From NCBI RefSeq assembly GCF_009830285.1, contig NZ_WUQX01000001.1, forward strand, positions 5,270,501-5,334,500: a stretch of 64,000 nt of DNA, given 5' to 3'. Shown here piece after piece: positions 1-8,681 of the stretch. Below the pieces are notes generated by a model, which was not told the origin of the DNA, did not search any database, and saw only the letters and a program-made list of their open reading frames with translations. The position numbers and the translations under genes are program-made. The stretch is from Sporofaciens musculi (GTDB lineage: Bacteria; Bacillota; Clostridia; Lachnospirales; Lachnospiraceae). The stretch's first letter is position 1. The number at the start of each line of letters is the position of its first letter.

Positions 1-378
1 ACTAATCGACCCAATCAGTCCTATATAGGAATCCGTCCCGAATTCTTTAAACAAATCCAATAGCAGTCCGGTTGCCGCTGAGGATGAGAACATCTTGACT
101 ACTGTTAGCGGAACCAGTTCTCCCGGAAATCCCAGTGAGCCTGTAAAATTTCCGATTATTTCTGATATAAAATCCAAAAATCCTGATGCTCTCAGAATTC
201 CAACTGCCACCATTAACCCTACCAGAGTCGGCATAATCTTAATAACAGTAAAAAAACCGCTTTTCGCACCTTTGATAAAGGTATCATATACATTTACCTC
301 CATCAAGATACCATAGCTTATGATTCCGAAAATTACCAAAGGTACGATAAAATCAGTCATAAACAGTAATAATTTCAC
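1..378 (-). CDS. spmB: Spore maturation protein B (C-terminus cut off by window edge)
   Basis: This is the first 126 residues of an integral membrane protein of the nucleoside-recognition/Gate family. The segments VYDTFIKGAKSGFFTVIKIM and LVGLMVAVGILRASGFLDF match the SpmB pattern, as does the later motif KMFSSSAATGLLLD. SpmA and SpmB are needed for dehydration of the spore core in Bacillus and Clostridium. The start is read as GTG at 378: a TGA lies in frame a few codons upstream and a GGGGA sits 5-6 bases before it. An ATG six codons later is a possible alternative. The rest of the gene runs off the left edge. spmA would be expected upstream but the window shows proS there, so either the pair is split or spmA lies elsewhere. 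Confidence 0.85.
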   Translation of the reverse strand, partial: MKLLLFMTDFIVPLVIFGIISYGILMEVNVYDTFIKGAKSGFFTVIKIMPTLVGLMVAVGILRASGFLDFISEIIGNFTGSLGFPGELVPLTVVKMFSSSAATGLLLDLFKEFGTDSYIGLIGSIS

Positions 379-472
379 ACGATGTCCCCATTTTCATATA
401 TAGCTTATTCTTATTGTATGTGCCAGACTCTCGTTTTATCTCTTAAACTTTGGAAAAAGTTGGGCCTAATCC

Positions 473-501
473 AAAAAGGCCAGGCGTGCATACGCCTGAC
501 C
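473..501 (-). terminator. Rho-independent terminator of proS
   Basis: The inverted repeat CAGGCG/CGCCTG (481-486 and 493-498), extended by GG/CC pairs, is followed on the minus strand by five T (473-477). It lies just after the proS stop codon. Confidence 0.8.
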
Positions 502-511
502 CTTATATAAA

Positions 512-1951
512 TTAGTATGATTTACCCCAGTACGCCATATGCTTAGCCGGTTTGCCGCACCAAATACATTTGTCTGAAATCATATCCTCATCCTCAATCA
601 GACATCTGGTGGCCGCGCCGCCTGTCACATACTTCACTTCGCCTTCACACTCCGGATCTCCGCACCAGCAGGCTTTTACGAATCCACGGTTCTTCTTGAA
701 CTTCTCTGCCATCTCATCCATCGTAACCGCTGTATCAACGTGGCTCTGAAGGAAATCATTTGCCCTGTTATACATATCCTGCTGTATTGTCTCTAAGATA
801 TCGCGAAGCTTAACTGCAATCTCATCCATGGAAACCACAATCTTCTCACGGGTATCGCGGCGTACCACGATTACCTGGTTCTTCTCAAGATCCTTTGGCC
901 CAATCTCAATACGGGTCGGAATACCTAACATCTCCTGCTCAGAGAACTTCCATCCCGGACTCTTCTCAGAATCATCAATCTTCACTCTGTAGCCGGCTTT
1001 CTTAAGCTCATCCAGAAGTGCATAAGCCTTGTCAAGAACGCCTTCCTTGTGCTGAGCAATCGGAATTACCCGACACTCGACAGGCGCTACGTGAGGAGGC
1101 AGCACCAGTCCATCGTCATCACCGTGAACCATAATCAAGGCTCCGATACTTCTGGTGGACCATCCCCAGGAGGTCTCATAGACACTTTGAAGCTCATTGT
1201 TCTTATCTACATATTTAATATCGAAGGCATCCGGAAAACCGCTTCCGAAGAAATGGCTGGTTGCAGACTGCAAAGCCTTTCCATCGTGCATCAAAGCCTC
1301 AATGGTGTAGGTATCCTGTGCGCCGGCAAACTTCTCATGCTCTGCCTTTCTTCCGGATACAAACGGGATCGCCAGTGTCTCTTTGTAGCAATCCTCATAT
1401 ACATGAAGCATCTGGATGGTACGTTCTTCTGCTTCTTCGTAGGTTGCATGGATGGTATGACCCTCCTGCCACAAGAATTCTCTGGAACGCAAGAACGGTC
1501 TGGTAGTCTTCTCCCAGCGAAGTACAGAATTCCACTGATTCCATACCTTCGGAAGATCTCTGTAGGACTTTACTGTCCTCGCCCACAAGTCACAGAACAA
1601 GGTCTCTGACGTAGGACGGATACACAGTCTCTCCTGGAGTCTCTCCATACCGCCGTGAGTTACCCATGCCACCTCCGGTGCGAAACCGTCTACATGGTCT
1701 GCCTCTTTCTCAAGCAGCGCCTCCGGAATCAACAGCGGAAGGGATACGTTCTCCACTCCCGTCTCTTTAAATCTCTTATCAAGGTCTGCCTGAATTAACT
1801 CCCAGATTGCATATCCGTTGGGAAGGTAGTTCAGACATCCCTTAACGCTTGAATAGTCACACAACTGCGCCTCTCGTACCACATCCGTATACCATTGAGC
1901 GAAATTCTCATCACGTGATGTGATATTTTTTACCAGTTTTTCCTTTGCCAT
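512..1951 (-). CDS. proS: Prolyl-tRNA synthetase, archaeal/eukaryote-like type
   Basis: A class II aminoacyl-tRNA synthetase of 479 residues that charges tRNA-Pro in the cytosol. Visible signatures are RPTSET (about 112-117), the class II motif 2 region RPFLRSREFLWQEGH (151-165) and the motif 3 region around GWSTRSIGALIMVHGDDDG. It lacks the inserted editing domain of the long bacterial ProRS. It ends in a Cys-rich zinc-type domain (CWCGDPEC, later CIWCGK) and a terminal Tyr, as in the short ProS type 3. The start at 1951 is chosen because AGGAG stands nine bases upstream and the family begins there; an open frame continues further upstream but has no such support. It is preceded by a proline T-box leader, so expression should rise when uncharged tRNA-Pro accumulates. 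Confidence 0.97.
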   Translation of the reverse strand: MAKEKLVKNITSRDENFAQWYTDVVREAQLCDYSSVKGCLNYLPNGYAIWELIQADLDKRFKETGVENVSLPLLIPEALLEKEADHVDGFAPEVAWVTHGGMERLQERLCIRPTSETLFCDLWARTVKSYRDLPKVWNQWNSVLRWEKTTRPFLRSREFLWQEGHTIHATYEEAEERTIQMLHVYEDCYKETLAIPFVSGRKAEHEKFAGAQDTYTIEALMHDGKALQSATSHFFGSGFPDAFDIKYVDKNNELQSVYETSWGWSTRSIGALIMVHGDDDGLVLPPHVAPVECRVIPIAQHKEGVLDKAYALLDELKKAGYRVKIDDSEKSPGWKFSEQEMLGIPTRIEIGPKDLEKNQVIVVRRDTREKIVVSMDEIAVKLRDILETIQQDMYNRANDFLQSHVDTAVTMDEMAEKFKKNRGFVKACWCGDPECEGEVKYVTGGAATRCLIEDEDMISDKCIWCGKPAKHMAYWGKSY

Positions 1952-2095
1952 GTTTATCTTCTCCTTTTCTTTTCCGGCAATGCCATTGCCCCACCATATT
2001 CTTAGCACTCCCAGTTTCATTGGCTTATACCCAGGGGTACGCTTGAGAGTACGTTCGCCTGTCGGAAGCATCCCTGGTCACGGTAATCATAACAA

Positions 2096-2388
2096 TAAAA
2101 AAACACCGGACCCTCGACTCCCTCATCACAAATAAAAGGGACCGAAAAGCTCGGCGGTACCACCCTATTTAACTGCGACCATTTCGCAGTTCTCTCTTTA
2201 TCGCCATTAACGCTGACGTCACGCTGCATTTTCACACAGAGACTCCAAGGTAGGTTCATTACATGTTAATCCAAGAATCTTCCAGCCATGGATTCTCTCT
2301 CTGTGGAACTACGTCTGCAATTACTATTCCTTTTCACAGTCCAAGCCCGCCTCTGCAACCAACATTGCCAGCGGGTTTTTTAAGTTTG
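2096..2388 (-). promoter_or_regulatory. Proline T-box riboswitch in the proS leader
   Basis: On the minus strand the leader carries the conserved T-box sequence AGGGTGGTACCGCCGAG (2150-2166), which binds the acceptor end of uncharged tRNA. A plausible specifier codon CCT (Pro) followed by A is at 2252-2254, inside a long stem I region. The T-box sequence overlaps the 5' arm of a GC-rich terminator that ends in seven T (2097-2103). Codon identity matches the downstream proS gene. The stem boundaries were judged by eye. Confidence 0.9.
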
Positions 2389-2394
2389 AATGTA

Positions 2395-2423
2395 ATTCTA
2401 ATAGATGGAGGAGGATTTGTCAA
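2395..2423 (-). promoter_or_regulatory. Sigma-A promoter of proS
   Basis: Minus strand TTGACA (2418-2423), a 17-base spacer and TAGAAT (2395-2400). Transcription would start near 2388, giving a leader of about 440 bases that contains the T-box. Confidence 0.85.
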
Positions 2424-2461
2424 GGGGGAAAATTACAACCCTGTTTGACTTATTTTTACCG

Positions 2462-2521
2462 CGTTACTGTACTGGCCTGTAGCCGTGCAGCGTAGTACAC
2501 GGCTCAGGAGTAAACAGTAAC
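2462..2521. repeat. Nested palindromic intergenic element
   Basis: Outer arms GTTACTGT (2462-2469) and ACAGTAAC (2514-2521) enclose inner arms AGCCGTG (2481-2487) and CACGGCT (2498-2504). The element lies between the proS promoter and the antiporter stop codon. No T-run follows on either strand, so it is not a normal terminator. It resembles a REP/BIME-type dispersed unit, but no second copy is in this window. Confidence 0.55.
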
Positions 2522-2522
2522 T

Positions 2523-3494
2523 TTACCGCACCAATATATATACAAAAAACGCCGCATAGGCCAACAGAAAAATGACCCCTTCATTCCTTCGTATCTCTCG
2601 TTTACTCAACGCCGCTAAATACACCAAAAGGCTTGCCCCAATCAGAATCACCGTATCGTAAACAGCCGTAATATCCATCACTATCGGCTTAATGGATGCA
2701 GAAGCCCCCAGAATCAAAAGTATATTGAAGATGTTAGAGCCTACCACATTTCCTACCGCCAAATCATTCTCCCCCTTGCCAGCCGCCACAACAGACGTAA
2801 CCAACTCTGGCAGCGAGGTTCCAAGGGCCACAATGGTAAGCCCAATAAATGTCTGGCTAAGCCCAAATCTCACCGCAATCGTGCTGGCGCTGTCCACAAC
2901 CAGATTCCCGCCAAGAATAATTCCAGCAAGACCGCAGCCAATATACATACCGCTCTTTAATGGACTAAGAGCCTTGTATTCATCCGCATCATCTGCCTCC
3001 TGCCTGTCCCTTGCCGTCAGCGCTTCTTTTACCGTCGCATAGAGAAAGATTAAGAACAGTACAAGAAACAACATTCCTCCCCATCTTCCCAAAACAAACT
3101 GTCCGCCGCCGCTTAAAACCTTTGTAATAGAAAAGTCAGAATCGAGCAGAAGCAGGATGACTGTAACGAATATGGAGAAAGGAAATTCTTTCTTTAGCAA
3201 CGACCATTTTGCCTGAACAGGATTCACCAGCGCACAGCAGCCCAAAACTACCAACAAATTAAAAATGTTAGAGCCAAGTACATTGCTCACCGCAAGGTCG
3301 TTGTCCCCCCGCATTGCCGCTGTGACGCTGACGGAAAATTCCGGCATACTGGTGCCGAACGCCACCACAGTCAGCCCTATCACGATTGTGGGCACTTTCA
3401 AAAGACGCGCTACGCTGGAGCTTCCGTCCACAAAATAATCCGCCCCCTTTATCAGCAACACAAATCCTATAATTAACAGTATATAATCCATCAT
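2523..3494 (-). CDS. Calcium/sodium antiporter, CaCA family (YrbG-like)
   Basis: A 323-residue polytopic membrane protein with the two inverted alpha-repeats of the Na+/Ca2+ exchanger family. Repeat one has GLTVVAFGTSMPEF (about 40-53) and GSNIFNLLVVLG (74-85); repeat two has GLTIVALGTSLPEL and GSNIFNILLILG in the last third. The acidic residue in each GTSxPE motif is a cation ligand in this family. The length is normal for bacterial YrbG-type proteins. It probably exports Ca2+ using the Na+ gradient; ion specificity is inferred from the family. The start is the first of two adjacent ATGs, with GGGGATGAGG just upstream. It is monocistronic. Confidence 0.92.
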   Translation of the reverse strand: MMDYILLIIGFVLLIKGADYFVDGSSSVARLLKVPTIVIGLTVVAFGTSMPEFSVSVTAAMRGDNDLAVSNVLGSNIFNLLVVLGCCALVNPVQAKWSLLKKEFPFSIFVTVILLLLDSDFSITKVLSGGGQFVLGRWGGMLFLVLFLIFLYATVKEALTARDRQEADDADEYKALSPLKSGMYIGCGLAGIILGGNLVVDSASTIAVRFGLSQTFIGLTIVALGTSLPELVTSVVAAGKGENDLAVGNVVGSNIFNILLILGASASIKPIVMDITAVYDTVILIGASLLVYLAALSKREIRRNEGVIFLLAYAAFFVYILVR

Positions 3495-3584
3495 ACCTCA
3501 TCCCCAATTTTTATTTGCATATTTTCATACACTATGTTTAAATGATAAGAGTAGATTCAATGAAAGTCAAGGAGAATTCTTAAT

Positions 3585-4310
3585 ATGATAACCAATACTT
3601 TAGAAATATTATATGAGGACAACCATATCCTGGTATGCGTCAAGCCCCACGGAATTGCCACCCAGAGTCGAACCCTCGGCAAACCGGACATGGTCAGTCT
3701 TCTAAAAAATCATATCCACAAGACCTCCCATGCCAAGGGTGAGCCTTATCTCGCAGTCATCCACCGTTTAGACCAGCCCGTAACCGGAATCCTGGTCTTT
3801 GCAAAAACCCCTTTTGCCGCCAGAGAATTAAACCGCCAGCTCACAAGTCAGGGCTTCGGTAAATACTACCGCGCCCTCGTGGATGGCCGTCCACCAAAGC
3901 CAGAAGGTATCCTGGAGCATTATCTTGTCAAAGATCCCCGCTCCAACCTGTCTTGCGTCTGTCGTCCCCAAGTTCGCAATTCCAAGCTTGCAAGGCTGCG
4001 TTACTATACTGTTCCAGATAATCACAGATACTTCTCCGGTGAATATATAAACCTGTCAAATGTCACTGAGCTGGAAATAAAACTGGACACAGGACGACAC
4101 CATCAGATCCGCGTCCAGTTAGCCCACATCGGCTGCCCCATTATCGGAGACACCAAATATAACCCTGACTGTACAGCATCTCCACTGTGGAGGAATATTT
4201 GCCTTTGCGCCTGCCGTTTAGACTTCTACCACCCCAGGACTCACAAACTCCTCCGTTTTGACTTGTGCGACCAGACCAGCTCTGCTTACCGTCCTATTCA
4301 TAGAGACTAA
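3585..4310 (+). CDS. RluA-family pseudouridine synthase
   Basis: A 241-residue protein that isomerises uridine to pseudouridine in rRNA or tRNA. The catalytic motif HRLDQPVTGILVFAK lies at 60-74 with the nucleophile Asp63. GRHHQIRVQLAHIGCPIIGD is the second conserved block. It has no N-terminal S4 domain, as in the short RluA/RluC-like members, and the exact target position cannot be read from sequence. AAGGAGA precedes the ATG by about nine bases. The gene is convergent with spoVG and its stop lies next to the spoVG terminator hairpin. Confidence 0.93.
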   Translation: MITNTLEILYEDNHILVCVKPHGIATQSRTLGKPDMVSLLKNHIHKTSHAKGEPYLAVIHRLDQPVTGILVFAKTPFAARELNRQLTSQGFGKYYRALVDGRPPKPEGILEHYLVKDPRSNLSCVCRPQVRNSKLARLRYYTVPDNHRYFSGEYINLSNVTELEIKLDTGRHHQIRVQLAHIGCPIIGDTKYNPDCTASPLWRNICLCACRLDFYHPRTHKLLRFDLCDQTSSAYRPIHRD

Positions 4311-4339
4311 GAAAAAGAGGGCATCTTACTCGCCCTCTT
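4311..4339 (-). terminator. Terminator overlapping the end of spoVG
   Basis: Stem AAGAGGGC/GCCCTCTT (4315-4322 and 4332-4339) followed on the minus strand by a T-rich stretch (4311-4316). The upper arm is made from the last codons of spoVG (Glu-Glu-Gly-Glu), so the coding end and terminator are merged. Confidence 0.75.
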
Positions 4340-4595
4340 CCTCCAATGCTTCTTCGTACTTCTCAAGGATAATACTCTGTATGCGCTCTCTTGTTCCTGA
4401 GTTAATCGGATGTGCAATATCTCGATACTCTCCGTCCACTGCTTTCTTGCTCGGCATAGCGATAAAGAGTCCCTTCTCACCCTCGATGACTTTAATATCA
4501 TGTACTACAAACTCCTCGTCCATTGTAATGGATACAACTGCTTTGAGTTTGCCTTCCTTTGCCACCTTTCTCACGCGTACATCTGTAATCTGCAT
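4326..4595 (-). CDS. spoVG: SpoVG, RNA-binding regulator of sporulation and cell processes
   Basis: An 89-residue protein that begins MQITDVRVRKV and contains KLKAVVSITMDEEFVVHDIK and MPSKK, the hallmarks of SpoVG. In Firmicutes SpoVG binds RNA and DNA and affects septation, sporulation and virulence genes. The start at 4595 fits the family. Its nearest SD-like AGGAG touches the ATG with no spacer, so the more distant AAGGGG about 11 bases upstream is probably the ribosome-binding site. It lies 65 bases after glgD on the same strand, with a strong hairpin between them. Confidence 0.95.
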   Translation of the reverse strand: MQITDVRVRKVAKEGKLKAVVSITMDEEFVVHDIKVIEGEKGLFIAMPSKKAVDGEYRDIAHPINSGTRERIQSIILEKYEEALEEEGE

Positions 4596-4623
4596 CTCCT
4601 TACTTGCCCCTTTCTTCCTAAAG

Positions 4624-4655
4624 GAACCGGTCCAAAAAAAGACCTTGACCGGTTC
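4624..4655 (-). terminator. Hairpin between glgD and spoVG
   Basis: Nine-base perfect arms GAACCGGTC/GACCGGTTC (4624-4632 and 4647-4655) follow the glgD stop. The T-run is inside the loop rather than after the stem, so this may be an attenuator, a processing stem or a weak terminator. Confidence 0.5.
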
Positions 4656-4660
4656 TTGCA

Positions 4661-5779
4661 CTATAGTGCATACCTCTCGTTCTTCTCTACAACTACCTTC
4701 ACACCGTTCGTTCCAACATGGCGCGTATTCGCCCTAATCGTATCCCTGCTTTCTACAATGCAATTCTCGATATACGTATTGTCTCCAAGATATACATCAT
4801 TCAAAATAACCGAATTCTTAATTACGCAGTTATTTCCAACGAATGTCTTCTTGAAAAGAACTGAATTCTCCACGGTACCGTTAATAATGCTGCCACTCCC
4901 CACAAGACTGTTCTTAACGATAGCTCCAGGATTATACTTCGCAGGCGGCAGGTCGCTTACCTTAGAATATACCTCCGGATACTCTCGGAAGAAGTACTTC
5001 CGCACCTCCGGTTTCAGGAAATCCATATTCGTCCGGTAATAAGCCTCCACCGTTGAAATGTTGTTCCAGTAGTCTTTTATCTCATAAGCGTACATCCTCT
5101 TCAGATTCTTATATCTGATCAGAATATCCGTTACGAAATCATGTCTTTCTTCCTCAGCGCAATGCTCAATCAAGTCAATCAGAAGCCTTCTTCTGATTAC
5201 GTAAATGCCCGCTGATATCATATTTGAAGTGGCCAGCATGGGCTTTTCTTCAAATTCCTCAATGCGCATGTCCTCATTCATCTTCAAAGTTCCAAAACGG
5301 CTGGCATCCTCATCCACATCAAGCCTTTTACAGACAACCGTAACATCCGACTTCTTCCGGATGTGATATTCCAGCGCCTTATTATAATCCATCTTATACA
5401 CGGCATCTCCTGAGGAAATAATCACATACGGCTCATGGCATTTTCTCAGGAACTCAAGATTCTGATAAATCGCGTCTGCCGTTCCTCTGTACCAATATCC
5501 GTTGTCTGCCGTTATCGTCGGGGTAAATACATAGAGTCCCCCCTGCTTTCTTCCAAAATCCCACCACTTGGAGGAATTCAAATGTTCATTCAGTGAACGT
5601 GCATTATACTGGGTCAGTACCGCGACCTTCTGAATATGAGAATTGGACATATTGCTCAGCGCAAAGTCAATCGCCCTGTAGCTCCCTGCAACCGGCATTG
5701 CTGCAATCGCCCGTCTGTGAGTCAGTTCACGCATCTTATGACTGTTACCGCCTGCTAAAATAATACCTACCGCTCTCAT
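4661..5779 (-). CDS. glgD: GlgD, glucose-1-phosphate adenylyltransferase-like subunit
   Basis: A 372-residue partner of GlgC in the nucleotidyltransferase/left-handed beta-helix family. The N-terminus keeps ILAGG but replaces the GxGxRL signature with NSHKMREL. That loss is typical of GlgD, which is thought to be regulatory rather than catalytic. The C-terminal part has hexapeptide-repeat character (SLVGSGSIINGTVENSVLF). Its ATG overlaps the glgC stop by four bases (ATGA), indicating translational coupling. GlgC and GlgD together make ADP-glucose for glycogen; in other Firmicutes GlgD modulates GlgC kinetics. Confidence 0.95.
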   Translation of the reverse strand: MRAVGIILAGGNSHKMRELTHRRAIAAMPVAGSYRAIDFALSNMSNSHIQKVAVLTQYNARSLNEHLNSSKWWDFGRKQGGLYVFTPTITADNGYWYRGTADAIYQNLEFLRKCHEPYVIISSGDAVYKMDYNKALEYHIRKKSDVTVVCKRLDVDEDASRFGTLKMNEDMRIEEFEEKPMLATSNMISAGIYVIRRRLLIDLIEHCAEEERHDFVTDILIRYKNLKRMYAYEIKDYWNNISTVEAYYRTNMDFLKPEVRKYFFREYPEVYSKVSDLPPAKYNPGAIVKNSLVGSGSIINGTVENSVLFKKTFVGNNCVIKNSVILNDVYLGDNTYIENCIVESRDTIRANTRHVGTNGVKVVVEKNERYAL

Positions 5780-7050
5780 ACTTGTTCACCTGCCTTTATC
5801 AATGTCTCTCCGCTTTCCAGTACGCCGTTCGGATAATCCTCTGCGGATGTCACACCGCTGATGGCAGTATTCTTCCCAACCTGTACTCCATCCGGTATCA
5901 CAGAATTCTCTCCGACTGTAACCAGACCGAAGGAATAGATTGCCGGCTTCAGCTTATTCGGCACATCACTGCCGATTCCAAAGGTCACCCGCTCCCCAAG
6001 CTTACAATTCTCCGCAATGATGGCTTTATCGAGGACGCATCCCCTGCCGATGCGGACGTCCTGCATAATAATGGAATCCCGAACCACCGAGCCTTCCTCA
6101 ATGGTCACTCCTGAACCAATCACACAGTTATGCACTTCTCCGCAAATCTCTGAACCGTTACCAATAATACTCCTGTCAACGACTGCCTGTCCGGAAATAT
6201 ACTGAGGCGGAAGGGCGCCGCTGTTGGTAAATATCTTCCAATATTCTTCATACAGGTTAAACTCTGGAATAATATCAATCAACTCCATATTCGCCTCCCA
6301 GTAAGAGCCGAGAGTTCCCACATCTTTCCAGTATCCGTTATACTCGTATGCAAACAGCCTCTGCCCCCGTTCATGGCAGTATGGAATAATATGCTTCCCA
6401 AAATCACATCCCTGGACGTTCTTCAGTGCGATCAAAGCCTCTTTTAGAACCTTCCAGCTAAAAATATAGATCCCCATAGAGGCAAGATTGCTCTTGGGCT
6501 TGGGCGGCTTCTCCTGAAACTCCGCAATCTTACCCTCATCGTCCGTCACTACAATACCGAATCTGCTGGCTTCCTCCTTTGGCACAGGCATGGCGGCAAT
6601 GGTCACGTCTGCTTGGTTCTCTTTATGGTAATCCAGCATCACCTCGTAATCCATCTTGTAAATATGGTCTCCTGACAGTATCAGCACATAGTCCGGATTA
6701 AATGTTTCCATATAATCAAGATTCTGGTATATGGCATTGGCTGTGCCTGTATACCACTCGCTGCTGCTGCTTTTCTCATAAGGGGGAAGTATCGTAACTC
6801 CTCCGAAATTACGGTCCAAATCCCAGGGGATTCCAATCCCAATATGTGTATTCAATCGTAATGGCTGATATTGCGTCAGCACCCCGACAGTATCAATTCC
6901 TGAGTTAATGCAGTTGCTGAGCGGGAAGTCTATGATTCTGTATTTGCCTCCAAATGCAACGGCTGGCTTGGCCACTTTTGCTGTAAGAACCCCCAGTCTG
7001 CTTCCTTGGCCTCCAGCCAACAGCATCGCTATCATCTCTTTTTTCCTCAT
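5776..7050 (-). CDS. glgC: Glucose-1-phosphate adenylyltransferase (ADP-glucose pyrophosphorylase)
   Basis: A 424-residue enzyme that makes ADP-glucose from ATP and glucose-1-phosphate, the committed step of glycogen synthesis. The signature LLAGGQGSRLG (10-20) gives the Rossmann-type nucleotide site. WYTGTANAIYQNLDYM and LILSGDHIYKMDY are further family blocks, and hexapeptide repeats occupy the last third. GAAGGGG precedes the ATG at a good distance. It is the first gene of glgC-glgD; no glgA, glgB or glgP is in the window. Confidence 0.97.
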   Translation of the reverse strand: MRKKEMIAMLLAGGQGSRLGVLTAKVAKPAVAFGGKYRIIDFPLSNCINSGIDTVGVLTQYQPLRLNTHIGIGIPWDLDRNFGGVTILPPYEKSSSSEWYTGTANAIYQNLDYMETFNPDYVLILSGDHIYKMDYEVMLDYHKENQADVTIAAMPVPKEEASRFGIVVTDDEGKIAEFQEKPPKPKSNLASMGIYIFSWKVLKEALIALKNVQGCDFGKHIIPYCHERGQRLFAYEYNGYWKDVGTLGSYWEANMELIDIIPEFNLYEEYWKIFTNSGALPPQYISGQAVVDRSIIGNGSEICGEVHNCVIGSGVTIEEGSVVRDSIIMQDVRIGRGCVLDKAIIAENCKLGERVTFGIGSDVPNKLKPAIYSFGLVTVGENSVIPDGVQVGKNTAISGVTSAEDYPNGVLESGETLIKAGEQV

Positions 7051-7081
7051 GTCATCACCCCTTCTCAGTAGTTTAATTATT

Positions 7082-7110
7082 ATTATACCACAGTTTTCTT
7101 ACATAGTGAA
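7082..7110 (-). promoter_or_regulatory. Promoter of glgC-glgD
   Basis: Minus strand TTCACT (7105-7110), 17-base spacer, TATAAT (7082-7087), about 30 bases before the glgC ATG. Confidence 0.65.
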
Positions 7111-7172
7111 CAATATTTAAAAAAGTGGAATATTTGTAAATATTTTATTAAAATAATACAAAAAATTTCGAC

Positions 7173-7201
7173 TTGGTTTTTTTTCCATATATGTATATAA
7201 T
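7173..7201 (+). promoter_or_regulatory. Promoter of murC
   Basis: TTGGTT (7173-7178), 17-base spacer, TATAAT (7196-7201) in an AT-rich divergent region shared with glgC. Confidence 0.65.
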
Positions 7202-7269
7202 AATATGAACAGAATATAATTTTTATGACAAGCAATAACCTGTTTTTCATTAAAAAAGGAAGGTATCTT

Positions 7270-8649
7270 ATGTATAAAATTAATTTCAAACAACCTGTAC
7301 ACGTACATTTTATTGGTATCGGCGGTATCAGTATGAGCGGACTTGCCGAGATTCTGCTCAAAGAAGATTTCCGAATCTCTGGTTCTGACAATAAAGAATC
7401 TGCGCTAACCGACCATCTCAGGAAACTGGGTGCGACCGTCTTCTGTGGACAGAAAGCTTCTAATATTATTTCCGGAATTGACGTTGTTGTATACACGGCT
7501 GCCATACATGATGACAATGAGGAATTTCAGGAGGCCGTAAAACAAGGGCTTCCCATGTTAAGCCGTGCCGAGCTTCTGGGACAGTTAATGACCAATTACA
7601 AGACCTCCGTGGCGGTTGCCGGCACACACGGTAAGACTACCACCACCTCCATGCTCTCCCATATCCTGCTTGCAGGTGAAAAAGACCCTACCATCTCTGT
7701 TGGCGGTATCTTAAAAGCCATCGGCGGTAATATCCGCGTCGGCGGGTCTGACGTGTTTGTCACGGAAGCCTGTGAATACACCAATAGTTTCCTACATTTT
7801 TTCCCGAAGATTGGGATTATTCTAAATATTGATGCAGATCATCTTGATTTCTTCAAAGACATCGATGATATCCGCTGCTCCTTCCACAAATTTGCCGAAT
7901 TACTTCCCGAAGACGGGACGCTGATTATCAACGGAGAGATTCCGAACCTTTCCGGAATTACGGAGGGCCTTAAGTGCCGAATCATTACCTATGGAAACGA
8001 CCCTTCCTTTGATTACAGCGCCGCCCAGATTTCCCATGACGAGCTTGGCGAGGCTTCTTTTAACTTGGTAAGGCATGGGGAGGTAATCGACAGGATTGCC
8101 CTGTCCGTCAGCGGCGACCACAATGTCTCTAATGCGCTGGCATCCCTGGCAGCAGCAGAGCTTCTCAATGTCTCTCTTGAGGCGGCGAAAAAGGGGCTGA
8201 AGGAATTCCATGGAACCAACCGCCGTTTTGAATACAAGGGCGAGGTACAAGGAATCACAGTCATTGATGATTATGCCCACCATCCCACGGAGATTAATGC
8301 GTCCCTGGCGGCAGCGCGCAGCTATCCCCACCGAGAGATCTGGTGCGTCTTCCAGCCCCACACCTATACCAGAACCAAGCTGCTCTTCTCTGAGTTTGTT
8401 GATGCTCTGGCGAATACTGACCATATTATTCTGGCGGAGATCTACGCGGCACGGGAGACGGATACATTGGGAATTTCCTCCAAGGATATTGCTGACGCAC
8501 TGAAAGGAAGGGGCTGTGATGTATATTATTTCCCCACCTTTACAGAAATTCAAGATTTCTGTTTGGACAGATGCCAAAAGGGGGACTTGTTGATAACTAT
8601 GGGCGCCGGAGACGTTGTAAACATTGGGGAAGCTCTCTTAAAACCTTAG
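7270..8649 (+). CDS. murC: UDP-N-acetylmuramate--L-alanine ligase
   Basis: A 459-residue Mur ligase that adds L-Ala to UDP-MurNAc in peptidoglycan synthesis. The UDP-binding loop is HFIGIGGISMSGLAE (13-27), the ATP loop is AGTHGKTTTTS (117-127), and DDYAHHPTEI is the C-terminal domain signature. The start at 7270 has GGAAGG 7-8 bases upstream; an earlier in-frame ATG at 7225 lacks a ribosome-binding site. The gene stands alone rather than in a dcw cluster. Its stop codon abuts the DnaA-box cluster. Confidence 0.97.
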   Translation: MYKINFKQPVHVHFIGIGGISMSGLAEILLKEDFRISGSDNKESALTDHLRKLGATVFCGQKASNIISGIDVVVYTAAIHDDNEEFQEAVKQGLPMLSRAELLGQLMTNYKTSVAVAGTHGKTTTTSMLSHILLAGEKDPTISVGGILKAIGGNIRVGGSDVFVTEACEYTNSFLHFFPKIGIILNIDADHLDFFKDIDDIRCSFHKFAELLPEDGTLIINGEIPNLSGITEGLKCRIITYGNDPSFDYSAAQISHDELGEASFNLVRHGEVIDRIALSVSGDHNVSNALASLAAAELLNVSLEAAKKGLKEFHGTNRRFEYKGEVQGITVIDDYAHHPTEINASLAAARSYPHREIWCVFQPHTYTRTKLLFSEFVDALANTDHIILAEIYAARETDTLGISSKDIADALKGRGCDVYYFPTFTEIQDFCLDRCQKGDLLITMGAGDVVNIGEALLKP

Positions 8650-8681
8650 TTATCCACATTTTCCACAGATTTTTATCCACA
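8650..8681 (+). promoter_or_regulatory. Cluster of three DnaA boxes
   Basis: TTATCCACA at 8650-8658 and 8673-8681 are perfect DnaA boxes. Between them, TTTTCCACA (8659-8667) fits the relaxed TTWTNCACA consensus. All three face the same way within 32 bases. A weaker TTTTTCACG follows at 8692-8700. They lie 50-80 bases before the promoter of a helicase-loading operon. Confidence 0.8.

Noticed and set aside
1049..1609. Plus-strand open frame of 186 codons inside proS
   Set aside because: It is antisense to a highly conserved synthetase, with no ribosome-binding site and no protein-like composition.
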